A DNA stretch of 42,553 bases. It comes from a bacterium (GTDB lineage Bacteria > Patescibacteriota > Minisyncoccia > Phycocordibacterales > JAUSHB01). The DNA is taken from NCBI GenBank assembly GCA_030648955.1, contig JAUSHB010000006.1:75866-118418 (forward strand). Direction: 5' to 3'. Shown piece after piece: positions 7,690 to 14,922 of the stretch. Within the stretch, counting starts at the first letter, position 1, and every line of letters begins with the position of its first letter. The position numbers and the translations under genes were made by a program. The notes below the pieces were generated by a model, which had not been told where the DNA came from, did not search any database, and was given only the letters and a program-made list of their open reading frames with translations.

Positions 7690-8079
7690 TTAGTTTATTG
7701 GTTTTTTTGTTGATATGTTTGTTGGTTTTTGCTCCTTAACGAATCGTATATAACCACTCACCATTTTCAAAAGCGATAAATATTTTTCGGGGATTTCCCT
7801 GTCATTGTGAAATCCTTTTTTGAGACAAATTTCCAAATTTTTGCGTGTTTCTTCTGCTTCCCCTTTCACAATATCGTTAAGAATTCGCACTTTTTCTTTT
7901 ATAGAACGTTTATGGTACGACTCGGCGATATTATTGGAAACAGACGCTGAAGACCTTCGTAACTGATCGGTGCTTCGATATATTTCATCATGTGGAAATT
8001 TTTTTGTTAGATGAAATACCTCAACTTCAAGCTCTGCTGCAAGTTTATAAATATTCAAATTTTCAAGTCCTGTTGCCAT
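7690..8079 (-). CDS. Four-helix-bundle protein (23S rRNA intervening-sequence type), copy 1
   Basis: A 129-aa member of the S23/IVP four-helix-bundle family (TIGR02436-like). The signature is visible as LAAELEVEVFHLTKKFPHDE, then DQLRRSSASVSNNIAESYHK, then a long amphipathic helix. IVPs are encoded inside intervening sequences of some bacterial 23S rRNA genes, and relatives (Avd) assist diversity-generating retroelements; the cellular role of stand-alone copies is unknown. It sits between pheS and pheT and is bounded exactly by 36-bp imperfect inverted repeats. Its last residues (ISTKKPIN) are encoded by the left arm. The gap to pheT is 1 nt. Two more copies occur in the window. Confidence 0.88.
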   Translation of the reverse strand: MATGLENLNIYKLAAELEVEVFHLTKKFPHDEIYRSTDQLRRSSASVSNNIAESYHKRSIKEKVRILNDIVKGEAEETRKNLEICLKKGFHNDREIPEKYLSLLKMVSGYIRFVKEQKPTNISTKKPIN

Positions 8080-8121
8080 ATATAACTAATAAACTTATCA
8101 ACTTTAAAACTGACAAACTAA
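7690..8121. repeat. IVP element 1: terminal inverted repeats around four-helix-bundle gene
   Basis: Left arm 7690-7725 and right arm 8086-8121 are inverted copies: 27 of 36 positions match without gaps. Both begin TTAGTTT and share GTTGATA. The element fills the whole pheS-pheT junction. The right arm carries the last codons and stop of pheS, and the left arm carries the last codons and stop of the four-helix-bundle gene. Confidence 0.7.
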
Positions 8122-8928
8122 TCTCAAGTCTCCCGAATACAGAAGGCGGACATCATCAATGCCGTATTTGTTCATTACCAATCGATCAACACCCATACCA
8201 AATGCAAAGCCTTGCCACTGCCGAGGATCAATACCGGCGTTTTTTAAAACATTCGGATGCACCATCCCTGCGCCCATGACCTCGATAAAACCGGTTTGTT
8301 TGCACAAGTTACAGCCTGCCTGCGCCGCGGAGTTGTGCGACGCGGCAAGCAGGCCCTTCCCCGCACACTTAAAACACAATACATCGATCTCAACACCTGG
8401 CTCGACGAATGGGAAAAAACTTGGACGAAATCGTATTGTGCTTTTTTCTCCAAAAAGTTTTTTAAAGAAAAGTTCAAGCGTTCCCTTAAGATGCGCGAGA
8501 GAAATGTCTTTCCCGACGACAAGCCCTTCAATCTGGTAGAATTGCACCTCGTGCGTTGCATCTGTTGCTTCATGTCGAAACACACGACCGGGCACCACGA
8601 TCGCGAAGGGGGGCTTATTCTGCTCCATATAATGAACCTGCACTGCCGACGTATGTGTGCGAAGCACTGTTTCCTTAACGCCCTTGAGCCAAAAGGTATC
8701 CTGCATGTCTCGCGAAGAGTGGTCCTTGGGGACATTGAGAACATCAAAATTGTAGTATTCGCTCTCTATTTCAGGGCCTTCCGCAACCTCAAATCCCAGA
8801 GAAGAAAAAATAGATACTATTTCACGTAACGTGGTGGTCAAGGGGTGCAGGTGTCCTGCCTGCGCCGCGGAGCCATGCGACGCGGCAGGCAGGCCTTGGG
8901 AAACTTCTATTGGAGAGATGTTCTTCAT
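8104..8928 (-). CDS. pheS: Phenylalanyl-tRNA synthetase alpha subunit with two inserted palindromic peptides
   Basis: PheS holds the class II aminoacylation site of PheRS. The start is ATG 8928 (MKNISPIEV, 274 aa), because a TATAAT box ends 6 nt upstream. The N-terminal coiled-coil tRNA arm of full-length PheS is absent, as the protein starts near the HLHPL motif. Class II motifs are present: FEVAEGPEIE, DTFWL, LRTHTSAVQ, RVFRHEATDATHEVQFYQIEG, FRPSFFPFVEPGVEID, and GAGMVHPNVLKNAGID with GFAFGMGVDRLVM. Two GC-rich palindromes add in-frame peptides: GLPAASHGSAAQAG just before HLHPL, and LLAASHNSAAQAG between CFKCAGKG and CNLC, splitting the zinc knuckle that is normally CxxC-GKG-CxxC. It is separated from pheT by IVP element 1. 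Confidence 0.93.
   Translation of the reverse strand: MKNISPIEVSQGLPAASHGSAAQAGHLHPLTTTLREIVSIFSSLGFEVAEGPEIESEYYNFDVLNVPKDHSSRDMQDTFWLKGVKETVLRTHTSAVQVHYMEQNKPPFAIVVPGRVFRHEATDATHEVQFYQIEGLVVGKDISLAHLKGTLELFFKKLFGEKSTIRFRPSFFPFVEPGVEIDVLCFKCAGKGLLAASHNSAAQAGCNLCKQTGFIEVMGAGMVHPNVLKNAGIDPRQWQGFAFGMGVDRLVMNKYGIDDVRLLYSGDLRLVCQF
8314..8354. repeat. GC-rich palindromic insert in pheS zinc knuckle
   Basis: A 41-bp imperfect palindrome (GCCTGCCTGCGCCGCG against CGCGGCAAGCAGGC, 2-nt bulge) lies in frame in pheS. It encodes LLAASHNSAAQAG between the two CxxC pairs. Its composition is far more GC-rich than the surrounding gene. Confidence 0.8.
8855..8893. repeat. GC-rich palindromic insert near pheS N-terminus
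   Basis: A 39-bp relative of the copy at 8314 (CCTGCCTGCGCCGCG against CGCGGCAGGCAGG). It is in frame and encodes GLPAASHGSAAQAG directly before the conserved HLHPL of PheS. Confidence 0.8.
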
Positions 8929-8934
8929 GTGCCT

Positions 8935-8962
8935 ATTATACAGAAAAATCAGACACTGTAAA
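8935..8962 (-). promoter_or_regulatory. Promoter of pheS, predicted leaderless
   Basis: On the minus strand TTTACA (8957-8962), a 16-nt spacer and a perfect TATAAT (8935-8940). The -10 ends only 6 nt before ATG 8928 and no Shine-Dalgarno is present, so transcription would begin at or next to the start codon. Confidence 0.7.
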
Positions 8963-9033
8963 AATGACGCCTCTTTCAATAGTGAAGTGTTTCTAGTCAC
9001 CCCAATCTTTTACGCGAACCAACATCAACTTCC

Positions 9034-9651
9034 CTACTCTTTATCAGCAAATATCACGAGACGCTTGGAATAACTTTTGGAAACATTATCCCACACTCCT
9101 TCACAGGTAATGAGGTTAAGGTGTGATTTCCCATCATTTGAGATAAATACGCCTGAAGCGTCCGCCTCGGGGTCATACCTTCGGCTTTCACGCATCACAA
9201 AGGAAGTGGTCACACCCTTATCGTCTTCAACATATAGCTTATCGCCCTTGCGTAATTTATATAAATTATCAAATGCCGATGCTTTCCCGTTTTTCCATCC
9301 ATAGTGTCCGGCAAGAACCGCACTGCCATTCTCCCCAGGACGCGACCCGGGATTAAACCACGCTACATTACTCGCGGTTTTTGGTATATCCATTGCTCCA
9401 TCGGGCGTAAGGCCAACATACTCGACAGTAGCGTCAACATTAATCCTTGGAATCTTAAGACGCACCGGCAGCCCAAGATTCATTTTTCCTTGTTCATTAA
9501 AAGCGGTGGTACCTGCAGTAAGCGGTATCAAGTCGCTCTGAATTGAACTTTTTAGGATAGCGTGAAAAATAAGTTCCAGAGAAAGTAAAAGGCCTGCGAG
9601 ACTGACTAATACCAGTATTCGGCGGGTTAATAAAATTTTTGGGAAATTCAT
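9034..9651 (-). CDS. Sortase (class D/E/F-like transpeptidase)
   Basis: A 205-aa membrane-anchored sortase. The N-terminal helix (about residues 11-33, RILVLVSLAGLLLSLELIFHAIL) anchors it with the catalytic domain outside. The beta-barrel carries LKIPRINVDATVEYVG, the His in LAGHYG (H116), the Cys in LITCEG (C183) and the Arg in YSKRLVIFA (R197), which together make the sortase triad. The DIPKTASNVAWFNPGSRPGENGSAVLAGH segment is like class F/E enzymes. It lies just downstream of a DUF3494 gene whose product ends in LPNTG, a hydrophobic segment and a basic tail. This is a likely enzyme-substrate pair that anchors the surface protein to peptidoglycan or another acceptor. Confidence 0.9.
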   Translation of the reverse strand: MNFPKILLTRRILVLVSLAGLLLSLELIFHAILKSSIQSDLIPLTAGTTAFNEQGKMNLGLPVRLKIPRINVDATVEYVGLTPDGAMDIPKTASNVAWFNPGSRPGENGSAVLAGHYGWKNGKASAFDNLYKLRKGDKLYVEDDKGVTTSFVMRESRRYDPEADASGVFISNDGKSHLNLITCEGVWDNVSKSYSKRLVIFADKE

Positions 9652-9783
9652 CTTGTTAAAAGCAAATTGTAATCAATTGATGCTATCTGCCATATTTATT
9701 ATTTGTGTTTAAGCTGTACTGCAATGGATATAGATATTTATATCATACACAATAGCGTCCTCTAACGGGATTCGTGGGAATTT

Positions 9784-9817
9784 AAAAGAGCCAGACTTGC
9801 CTTGGTCTGACTCTTTT
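9784..9817. terminator. Hairpin terminator between the LPNTG gene and the sortase gene
   Basis: AAAAGAGCCAGAC pairs with GTCTGACTCTTTT (12 of 13), loop TTGCCTTG, with T/A runs on both sides. It lies 57 nt after the stop of the DUF3494 gene. The sortase may therefore be transcribed separately or by read-through. Confidence 0.7.
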
Positions 9818-9873
9818 AACTCACCAGGAGTAGTGAGAACAAGCAAATTTATCAACTCTTCATACCATAAGAC

Positions 9874-11193
9874 TCAAATTCCCCATTTCTTTTGAACTAG
9901 ATAGAATGAGAATAGGGCAATGGAAATTATAGTTGGGATAACAGTATTCCATGGAATATTGTTCCCTTCAGCTTCAGGGGGAAGCCCTGTATTAGGAAGA
10001 CTCGGGGCGAAAGAACTTTGTTGTGCTACCTGTTGTGCTTGGAGCGACTGTACGGTCGCTAATAATCCGTTGAGTTTGGTCTGTAAAGCAATAATATTAG
10101 TATCTGATGATGTTGGCGAAGTCGGAGTTGCCTGCCCTCCACCTGTCGAAGGAGGTGTTGGTTGTGTCGGTGGAATCGTAACAACATTAACATTGCAACT
10201 TCCACTTAAAGAAGCAGAGGTAACCGTAACCGTGAATGCTCCCCAATTATTGTAAAGAGAGGTAAACGTTGTTCCGACACCTGAAGACGGAGAAGCTCCC
10301 GGAGCAGACCAACTGAATATACCATTACCACCAGAGGCACTAAAAATAGCACTTGTTCCCATTGGAATATTGCCGACTGAACCATTTGTAAGAACACAAC
10401 TTGTAGAAGTTGGGGCTGGTGTCGGAGCTATGGTAGTTGGCTTGGTAACAGCGCTTGAATCGAGCGTAACTGCGGTCTGTGCGAACGCGCGACCGTTGAG
10501 TCGTGCACCAGTGTTGAGCACAATCGCTGTTTGATCTAATATAGTTCCATTAAAGACAGATGTTGTTCCCAGTGTTGTTTGACCGACAACCTGCCAGAAG
10601 ATGTTAGCAGCCTGTGCGCCACCGGTGAGAATTACTTTCGTAGCGGAACTCACGGTGAGATTTTGTGCAATCTGGAAGATCCAGACATCATTTGCACCAC
10701 CAGAGAGCGTGACATCTGTTGGTATGGTGACGCCAGTACTCCATTTATAAAGTCCCGGAGCGAGTGTCATCCCACCAATATTCCCAGCACCTAATTCCGT
10801 CGACGTTGGATTTGTTCTTCCCGCGGCGTCAGTGTACGCAGTTTGCATATCGCTTACCGCAGTGGTCATGGTAGTTGGGGTAGGAGGCGTATAGTCGGCT
10901 GCATATACTTTTCCGATTACTTGAGCTGACGTCGAAAATGTATTTGAAACATCCATTATTAATCCAAATCCAGTTATGGCACTTGCGGCAATTGGACTCA
11001 CTCCAATATCTCCGGTAATTGAAGTTGACCCGGTAGTTGAAATTCCTGACTTTGTGAGAATCACAAAATTACCCGCTGATCCAAGAACAACTCCTGCTGG
11101 ACCGGCTGCGAGCGTAGTAATCGGCCCAGTGAGACCGAGCACGAGGAAAATAGCTAATGCGGTTACCATTGAATTCTTATTATTTTTTCTCAT
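9874..11193 (-). CDS. DUF3494 (ice-binding-like) surface protein with LPNTG sorting signal
   Basis: A 439-aa secreted protein; start ATG 11193 (MRKNNKNSM) is preferred over an upstream in-frame TTG. The signal peptide covers about residues 1-30 (MVTALAIFLVLGLTGPITTLAA). The next 230 residues are a DUF3494 beta-helix: GSAGNFVILTKSGISTTGST, ITGDIGVSP, TAYTDAAGR, GVTIPTDVTLSGGANDVWIF, ANIFWQVVGQTTLGTTSVFNGTIL. An Ig/PKD-like stretch (NGSVGNIPMGTSAIFSASGGNGIFSW) and a Pro/Thr linker follow. The end is LPNTG (about 399-403), a hydrophobic helix and QKKWGI, a classical sortase signal. DUF3494 proteins include ice-binding adhesins, but many have other or unknown ligands, so an adhesin role is inferred. 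The sortase gene is the next gene downstream. Confidence 0.9.
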   Translation of the reverse strand: MRKNNKNSMVTALAIFLVLGLTGPITTLAAGPAGVVLGSAGNFVILTKSGISTTGSTSITGDIGVSPIAASAITGFGLIMDVSNTFSTSAQVIGKVYAADYTPPTPTTMTTAVSDMQTAYTDAAGRTNPTSTELGAGNIGGMTLAPGLYKWSTGVTIPTDVTLSGGANDVWIFQIAQNLTVSSATKVILTGGAQAANIFWQVVGQTTLGTTSVFNGTILDQTAIVLNTGARLNGRAFAQTAVTLDSSAVTKPTTIAPTPAPTSTSCVLTNGSVGNIPMGTSAIFSASGGNGIFSWSAPGASPSSGVGTTFTSLYNNWGAFTVTVTSASLSGSCNVNVVTIPPTQPTPPSTGGGQATPTSPTSSDTNIIALQTKLNGLLATVQSLQAQQVAQQSSFAPSLPNTGLPPEAEGNNIPWNTVIPTIISIALFSFYLVQKKWGI

Positions 11194-11233
11194 GTGTATG
11201 ATATTTTTTATCAAATATAATCGACTTTTATAA

Positions 11234-11485
11234 CTACGCGCGTCGCAACGCTTTTACGACAGCAATAAGGACGACGGCTCCGAGAAGTGCGACCAATAAA
11301 CTGTAAAGGTTAAAACCGCTTATTCCACTTTCACCAACAACACTCATAATCCAGCCGCCAATGACAGCGCCAACAATGCCAACAACAATATTAAGCACTG
11401 CACCCTGTTCTCCATCTGTTTTCATGATAAGCGAAGCAATCCAACCGACTAACGCACCAAAGATGATCCAAAGAATTATTCCCAT
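11234..11485 (-). CDS. GlsB/YeaQ/YmgE family stress-response membrane protein
   Basis: An 83-aa protein with three predicted transmembrane helices and the family signature: [20 protein letters not shown], then [22 protein letters not shown], then [22 protein letters not shown]. Family length is about 80-85 aa, so it is complete. These proteins are often called transglycosylase-associated but have no shown enzymatic activity, and several are induced by stress. Here the gene follows a YggT-type membrane gene with 29 nt between, in an envelope gene block headed by an ECF sigma factor and a PAS protein. Confidence 0.9.
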   Translation of the reverse strand: MGIILWIIFGALVGWIASLIMKTDGEQGAVLNIVVGIVGAVIGGWIMSVVGESGISGFNLYSLLVALLGAVVLIAVVKALRRA

Positions 11486-11514
11486 AAATTTTTTAATTAC
11501 TTGTTAATTATTTT

Positions 11515-11874
11515 TTAATTACGTTCTTGCTTGTTTAATTCAACCGCGGCTTCAGGCGTCGACACTGTCTTCCCCATAAGAAATAATTTAATAATGCCGA
11601 CAGCCAACACCCAGTACACAAACATCGCCAGAAGCGTCGTCCACTCAAAAACACTGCCTGCCACCTGTGTAACACCGAAGACATTAAGAAATGGAGCGGC
11701 GAAAATATAGGTTACTCCATAAATGAAACTAGTGAAACCGGCATCAGGATTTGCCGCCAATAACCGCAACACAAACCGAAAGACAAGCAGCACTTCAATA
11801 AGACCCAAAATGTACCAAACAATTTGCGTGCCTCGATAGAGTGGCTTCGTACTTGGAGAATTAAATGAGTCCAT
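11515..11874 (-). CDS. YggT-family membrane protein
   Basis: A 119-aa integral membrane protein with hydrophobic segments at about 17-40 (IVWYILGLIEVLLVFRFVLRLL), 46-66 (FTSFIYGVTYIFAAPFLNVF) and 78-100 (WTTLLAMFVYWVLAVGIIKLFLM). The LLAANPDAGFTSFIY loop is typical of YggT/CCB3-like proteins in this lineage. The family is linked to cell-envelope or osmotic functions, but its activity is unknown. It is probably co-transcribed with the GlsB-like gene, as the intergenic spacers in this block are short and AT-rich. Confidence 0.8.
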   Translation of the reverse strand: MDSFNSPSTKPLYRGTQIVWYILGLIEVLLVFRFVLRLLAANPDAGFTSFIYGVTYIFAAPFLNVFGVTQVAGSVFEWTTLLAMFVYWVLAVGIIKLFLMGKTVSTPEAAVELNKQERN

Positions 11875-11920
11875 GAATTTTATTATTTTAGATTTCTAAC
11901 CTACCTTAATATTAAGAAGT

Positions 11921-12145
11921 TTAGGGTGTTGGAGTAGGTGATGGTGGGGGTGTTGTATCCACAGGTAACTTAACATTCACATCTATAGTACTGTTTTGCG
12001 GAGCGGCTCCGCTATTACGCATTGCCGGCACCGCATAGATAAAGAACAACACCCCAGCCACCAGTAGGACGATAACGAGGATTACGATGCTTGCCGATGA
12101 ATCTGATTCGTTCCCGGTTCCGGGAGTATTAATTACGGTGGTCAT
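11921..12145 (-). CDS. Small single-pass membrane protein with Pro-rich tail
   Basis: A 74-aa protein with no recognised family. A polar Ser/Thr N-terminus (1-18) is followed by one transmembrane helix (about 19-41, SIVILVIVLLVAGVLFFIYAV), then a tail of about 30 residues ending in PPPSPTPTP. The tail composition resembles that of secreted wall-spanning linkers. It sits between the Fn3-like gene and the YggT gene with spacers of about 46 nt on each side, consistent with one operon. Confidence 0.7.
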   Translation of the reverse strand: MTTVINTPGTGNESDSSASIVILVIVLLVAGVLFFIYAVPAMRNSGAAPQNSTIDVNVKLPVDTTPPPSPTPTP

Positions 12146-12191
12146 ATATTTTTTATTAATTTATTTAATTACGTTAATTATGATTTCAACA

Positions 12192-13298
12192 CTACTTTGT
12201 TCTGAATGTTTGGCGCTCTCCGCGAACTAACCCTCGGGGGTTTTCTGCTACCACGCGGAAGTAATAATTTGTATTTCCCTTCAGAGAAGAAATGTCGACC
12301 AAAACCTCAACAGTAACCGGGCTCATTGCAGCACCAACTACTTTTTTGTCAGTCGTTGTAAGCAGAGATGACTTAAAAAGTGAATTTGTACTATACTCAA
12401 ACCAATAGGTTGTTTCTGCGCTATTCGGTGCTATTGTCCCATGAAGGGTAGCCGTCGTTGTGCCAATCGTGCCTGCCGCTCTGGTTGTTGCCGAAGGGGC
12501 GTTGGAAACTGTGACCGGGCCTAAGGTTTTAAAGTTAAGAATTGTTCCGTTCACGGTGCCAAATTGATTTTGAGCGTTCAGTCGGAAATAGTAAGTCGTT
12601 GCAGGATTGAGATCAGAAAATGATACTGATGCAGGAACCTTCGTGCTTCCATCCCCAACAGATACAAGGGCGGTCGTATTGCCTAAGTTTGCGGTTTGAC
12701 CATATTCAAACCAATGCATTGTCCCCACTTTGTTCGGTGTCACTTCCCCATTTAAATTTGCAGTGTTTCTTGATATACCATCTGCCGTCAATGTTTTTAC
12801 ATTAGGAATACTGCCAACGGGTGATGGTACACCATGTGTTGTTTGAAAGGAATACTTACTCCCCGTGACTGTGCCAAATTGATTTAGGGCTACCAGACGG
12901 AAGAAATAGGACGTATCCTTGGAAAATCCTGTGATGTAGGCAGGAGCTGGGATTGTGGTATAACCTGAACCGATTGTTTGATTTGATGTTTTATTCCCAA
13001 GACTTTCCGTCGCACCAAATTCGTACCAGTAACTTGTAAACGCACCATTCGGAGTCACACTGCCAGAAAGAACAACGGTTGTATCAGTGGGATAGGCCTT
13101 GGCACTGGTCAACACGATGGGTGCCTCCGGAGTTTGTGTTTCACCCGACGTAGTGGTAGGGCTAGTATTTGTCGAACCAGCAAGAGTCGATGGAACATTG
13201 ATTGAAGGTGGCGTTGTGTTTCCTGTGCTATAAATGATCAATCCCCCAATGATAATGACTGCCGCTATTCCCCCAATAATCGCCGTAGTATTGTTCAT
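12192..13298 (-). CDS. Surface protein with three fibronectin-III-like repeats
   Basis: A 368-aa protein. Residues 5-25 form an N-terminal signal-anchor (TAIIGGIAAVIIIGGLIIYS). A Thr/Ser/Pro linker and three repeats of about 95 residues follow. Each repeat has the pattern L.G.V.PNG...YWYEFG....LGN, then L...T.YYFRL.A.N.FGTV.G....F.T (SVTPNGAFTSYWYEFGATES; EVTPNKVGTMHWFEYGQTAN; TIAPNSAETTYWFEYSTNS). These are Fn3-like beta-sandwiches common in secreted proteins. It is likely displayed outside the membrane as an adhesive or structural protein. It is the first gene of the envelope block below the PAS gene. Confidence 0.8.
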   Translation of the reverse strand: MNNTTAIIGGIAAVIIIGGLIIYSTGNTTPPSINVPSTLAGSTNTSPTTTSGETQTPEAPIVLTSAKAYPTDTTVVLSGSVTPNGAFTSYWYEFGATESLGNKTSNQTIGSGYTTIPAPAYITGFSKDTSYFFRLVALNQFGTVTGSKYSFQTTHGVPSPVGSIPNVKTLTADGISRNTANLNGEVTPNKVGTMHWFEYGQTANLGNTTALVSVGDGSTKVPASVSFSDLNPATTYYFRLNAQNQFGTVNGTILNFKTLGPVTVSNAPSATTRAAGTIGTTTATLHGTIAPNSAETTYWFEYSTNSLFKSSLLTTTDKKVVGAAMSPVTVEVLVDISSLKGNTNYYFRVVAENPRGLVRGERQTFRTK

Positions 13299-13358
13299 GA
13301 ATTTTAGTGTTTAAAAATTAATTTCTTTAGTAAAAATGTAGACCCTTATTATAGATGC

Positions 13359-13397
13359 CGTTTCAAAGACGGGTGTATTACAACTATCTTTGAAACG
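13359..13397. terminator. Long hairpin after the PAS gene, possible terminator or regulatory stem
   Basis: CGTTTCAAAGA and TCTTTGAAACG form a perfect 11-bp stem with a 17-nt loop, directly after the PAS gene stop. There is no good T-run on the minus strand (TTTT exists on the plus strand). A TATAAT box follows at 13349-13354 in the direction of the Fn3 gene, so the stem could be an operator rather than a terminator. Confidence 0.45.
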
Positions 13398-13399
13398 TT

Positions 13400-13981
13400 T
13401 TATGACCTATTTTTAAGCTCATTAATTTGTTTTTCTAACTTTCCAATATGGACCTCTAGTTTATCTGTTCGAGCTGTGTGTTTAGCTTCTATATGATTTG
13501 CATGACTGGCAAGCGTTTCGGCTACCACCATCATGTCTGTGACATCTTCCATCGCAAGCAGGATGATGGGCGGAAATATTCCTGAAGTGGTATCTTCTCT
13601 CGGATGAATCTGGCGGGCATTTAAGATTATTACCTTGCGTCCAATAAAAGGAAATTCATGCGCAACTTCAAAACCCTTAAAAAAGGTATTTTTAGGGAGA
13701 ATGTCCTCAAGAAGTTTTCGCAGAGAGGAGATATTCCACTGACCATTTCCGAGTTCATACACAACCTTACCTTCGGTATCTTTTAGTTCTACTTGGAACA
13801 TCCGGTAGAAAGATTCGTTGGCTGCCATTACACGCAGATCTTTATCGAGAATTAACACCGGCTCGCGCACGACATCTACAACTGTCTTAATATAAGTCCA
13901 GCTTTCTTCCCACAACCGCTCGACAAAATCAGCCCTGACAGGCTCAAGAGTTTGTGCAACACCTTTTTTATTTGTTTTCAT
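13400..13981 (-). CDS. PAS-domain protein with C-terminal coiled coil, no kinase domain
   Basis: A 193-aa soluble protein. The PAS domain spans about residues 28-148: YIKTVVDVVREPVLILDKDLRVMAANESFYRMF, EGKVVYELGNGQWNISSLRKLLEDILP, FEVAHEFPFIGRKVIILNARQI, PPIILLAMEDVTD. This is the PAS type that usually precedes a histidine-kinase or HWE-kinase module. Here the kinase is missing and a charged coiled coil (about 150-193, HTARTDKLEVHIGKLEKQINELKN) ends the protein. It may act as a sensor or partner-binding switch. It is divergent from the ECF sigma factor gene (242 nt between starts) and upstream of the envelope block, so a regulatory link to that sigma factor is a reasonable inference. Confidence 0.85.
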   Translation of the reverse strand: MKTNKKGVAQTLEPVRADFVERLWEESWTYIKTVVDVVREPVLILDKDLRVMAANESFYRMFQVELKDTEGKVVYELGNGQWNISSLRKLLEDILPKNTFFKGFEVAHEFPFIGRKVIILNARQIHPREDTTSGIFPPIILLAMEDVTDMMVVAETLASHANHIEAKHTARTDKLEVHIGKLEKQINELKNRS

Positions 13982-14223
13982 AGTATCAATGCCGCTTAAG
14001 GATGCGGATTATTGCAACTCGTTATCGAGGTGCGGCTTTATATAGTCTTGCGTCAGGGTAATTCCTCTTCATTAAAACTTCATTGTAATAGGAGTGTAGT
14101 AGAGTATGATGAAGCTGGGCAAGTACAAGGGCCTCGCAGCGAGGGAATATAGCTATCAATCTATTATTCATGGTACTGTTGTAATACTCGCGCAATAGAA
14201 TAGCGTCATAATTTGCATAATGT

Positions 14224-14739
14224 ATGATCACCCAAAAACAAAAGACTCGACAACAAAGTGTCTTAGCCGTTGCGCACCATGATTATGAGAAGGGACTTAA
14301 TGCTCATGCATTTTTTAAGATACACGACCGTGCAATTGGTGAAGATTTAGTACAAGATACTTTTATGAAAACGTGGATGTATCTTGTCAAAGGAGGGAAA
14401 ATTGACGTGATGAAAGCCTTTCTTTACCACGTCCTTAATCAGCTGATTGTGGATCAATATCGGAAACACAAAACAACCTCGCTTGATATTCTTCTCGAAA
14501 AAGGGTTTGAACCGAGCACTGGCCATTCCGATAGTATTTTTGATGTACTCGACGGAAGAGCGGCACTTCTCTTGATTCAGCATCTCCCTGAAAAATATCA
14601 AAAGGTAATGCGCATGCGCTTCATACAAGATTTATCACTCAAAGAAATATCCCTCATCACGGGACAATCAAAAAACACTATTGCCGTGCAGGTGCATCGA
14701 GGACTCGATAAACTTAAACTGTTATATGATCCGGCATAA
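14224..14739 (+). CDS. ECF-type RNA polymerase sigma factor
   Basis: A 171-aa group IV sigma factor. Region 2 is at about 20-85 (HAFFKIHDRAIGEDLVQDTFMKTWMYLVKGG...FLYHVLNQLIVDQYRKHK) and region 4 at about 118-168 (LPEKYQKVMRMRFIQDLSLKEISLITGQSKNTIAVQVHRGLDKLKLL), with the helix-turn-helix in the latter. No region 3 or 1.1. The typical ECF length is 160-200 aa. No anti-sigma gene with a ZAS or transmembrane domain is adjacent; the divergent neighbour is a PAS/coiled-coil protein that might fill that role. It is the only plus-strand gene between 900 and 23900, which sets it apart as a local regulator. Confidence 0.92.
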   Translation: MITQKQKTRQQSVLAVAHHDYEKGLNAHAFFKIHDRAIGEDLVQDTFMKTWMYLVKGGKIDVMKAFLYHVLNQLIVDQYRKHKTTSLDILLEKGFEPSTGHSDSIFDVLDGRAALLLIQHLPEKYQKVMRMRFIQDLSLKEISLITGQSKNTIAVQVHRGLDKLKLLYDPA

Positions 14740-14864
14740 ATAAACAACGTAGGGAAAATATCTTAGAATACCCTAAAATTTTCTTTACCTATAAAATAAA
14801 CTCCGCCATAAAGGTTTACAATCGGGACATTTGATTCCCCGTGGTGCAACGCGAGTGTTGGTTG

Positions 14865-14887
14865 TGGGACGCGCAAAGCGCGTCCCA
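14865..14887. repeat. Perfect GC-rich palindrome downstream of tRNA-Thr
   Basis: TGGGACGCGC and GCGCGTCCCA form a perfect 10-bp stem around AAA. It lies between the ECF sigma gene and the tRNA. There is no T-run after it on either strand. The rest of 14740-14922 shows no gene. Confidence 0.6.
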
Positions 14888-14890
14888 TCA

Positions 14891-14912
14891 AAAAGTCGGT
14901 CTTTTGTCCGAA
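14891..14912 (-). terminator. Possible terminator of tRNA-Thr
   Basis: On the minus strand TCGGAC, loop AAAA, GACCGA (one A-A mismatch), then CTTTTTG, 11 nt after the tRNA 3' end. It is a weak stem but has a T-run. Confidence 0.4.
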
Positions 14913-14922
14913 AGTCTGATTC

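Noticed and set aside
7690-8079. Diversity-generating retroelement accessory protein (Avd)
   Set aside because: The four-helix-bundle family is related to Avd, but no reverse transcriptase, template repeat or variable repeat was seen near any of the three copies.
13349-13397. A definite ECF sigma promoter in the PAS-Fn3 gap
   Set aside because: The GAAAC-N16-GTCT match is short and not repeated convincingly upstream of other genes in the block.
14022-14231. A 69-codon minus-strand frame in the gap between the PAS and sigma-factor genes
   Set aside because: It overlaps the sigma factor start, has no ribosome-binding site and its product resembles no protein; the region is better read as a divergent regulatory gap.
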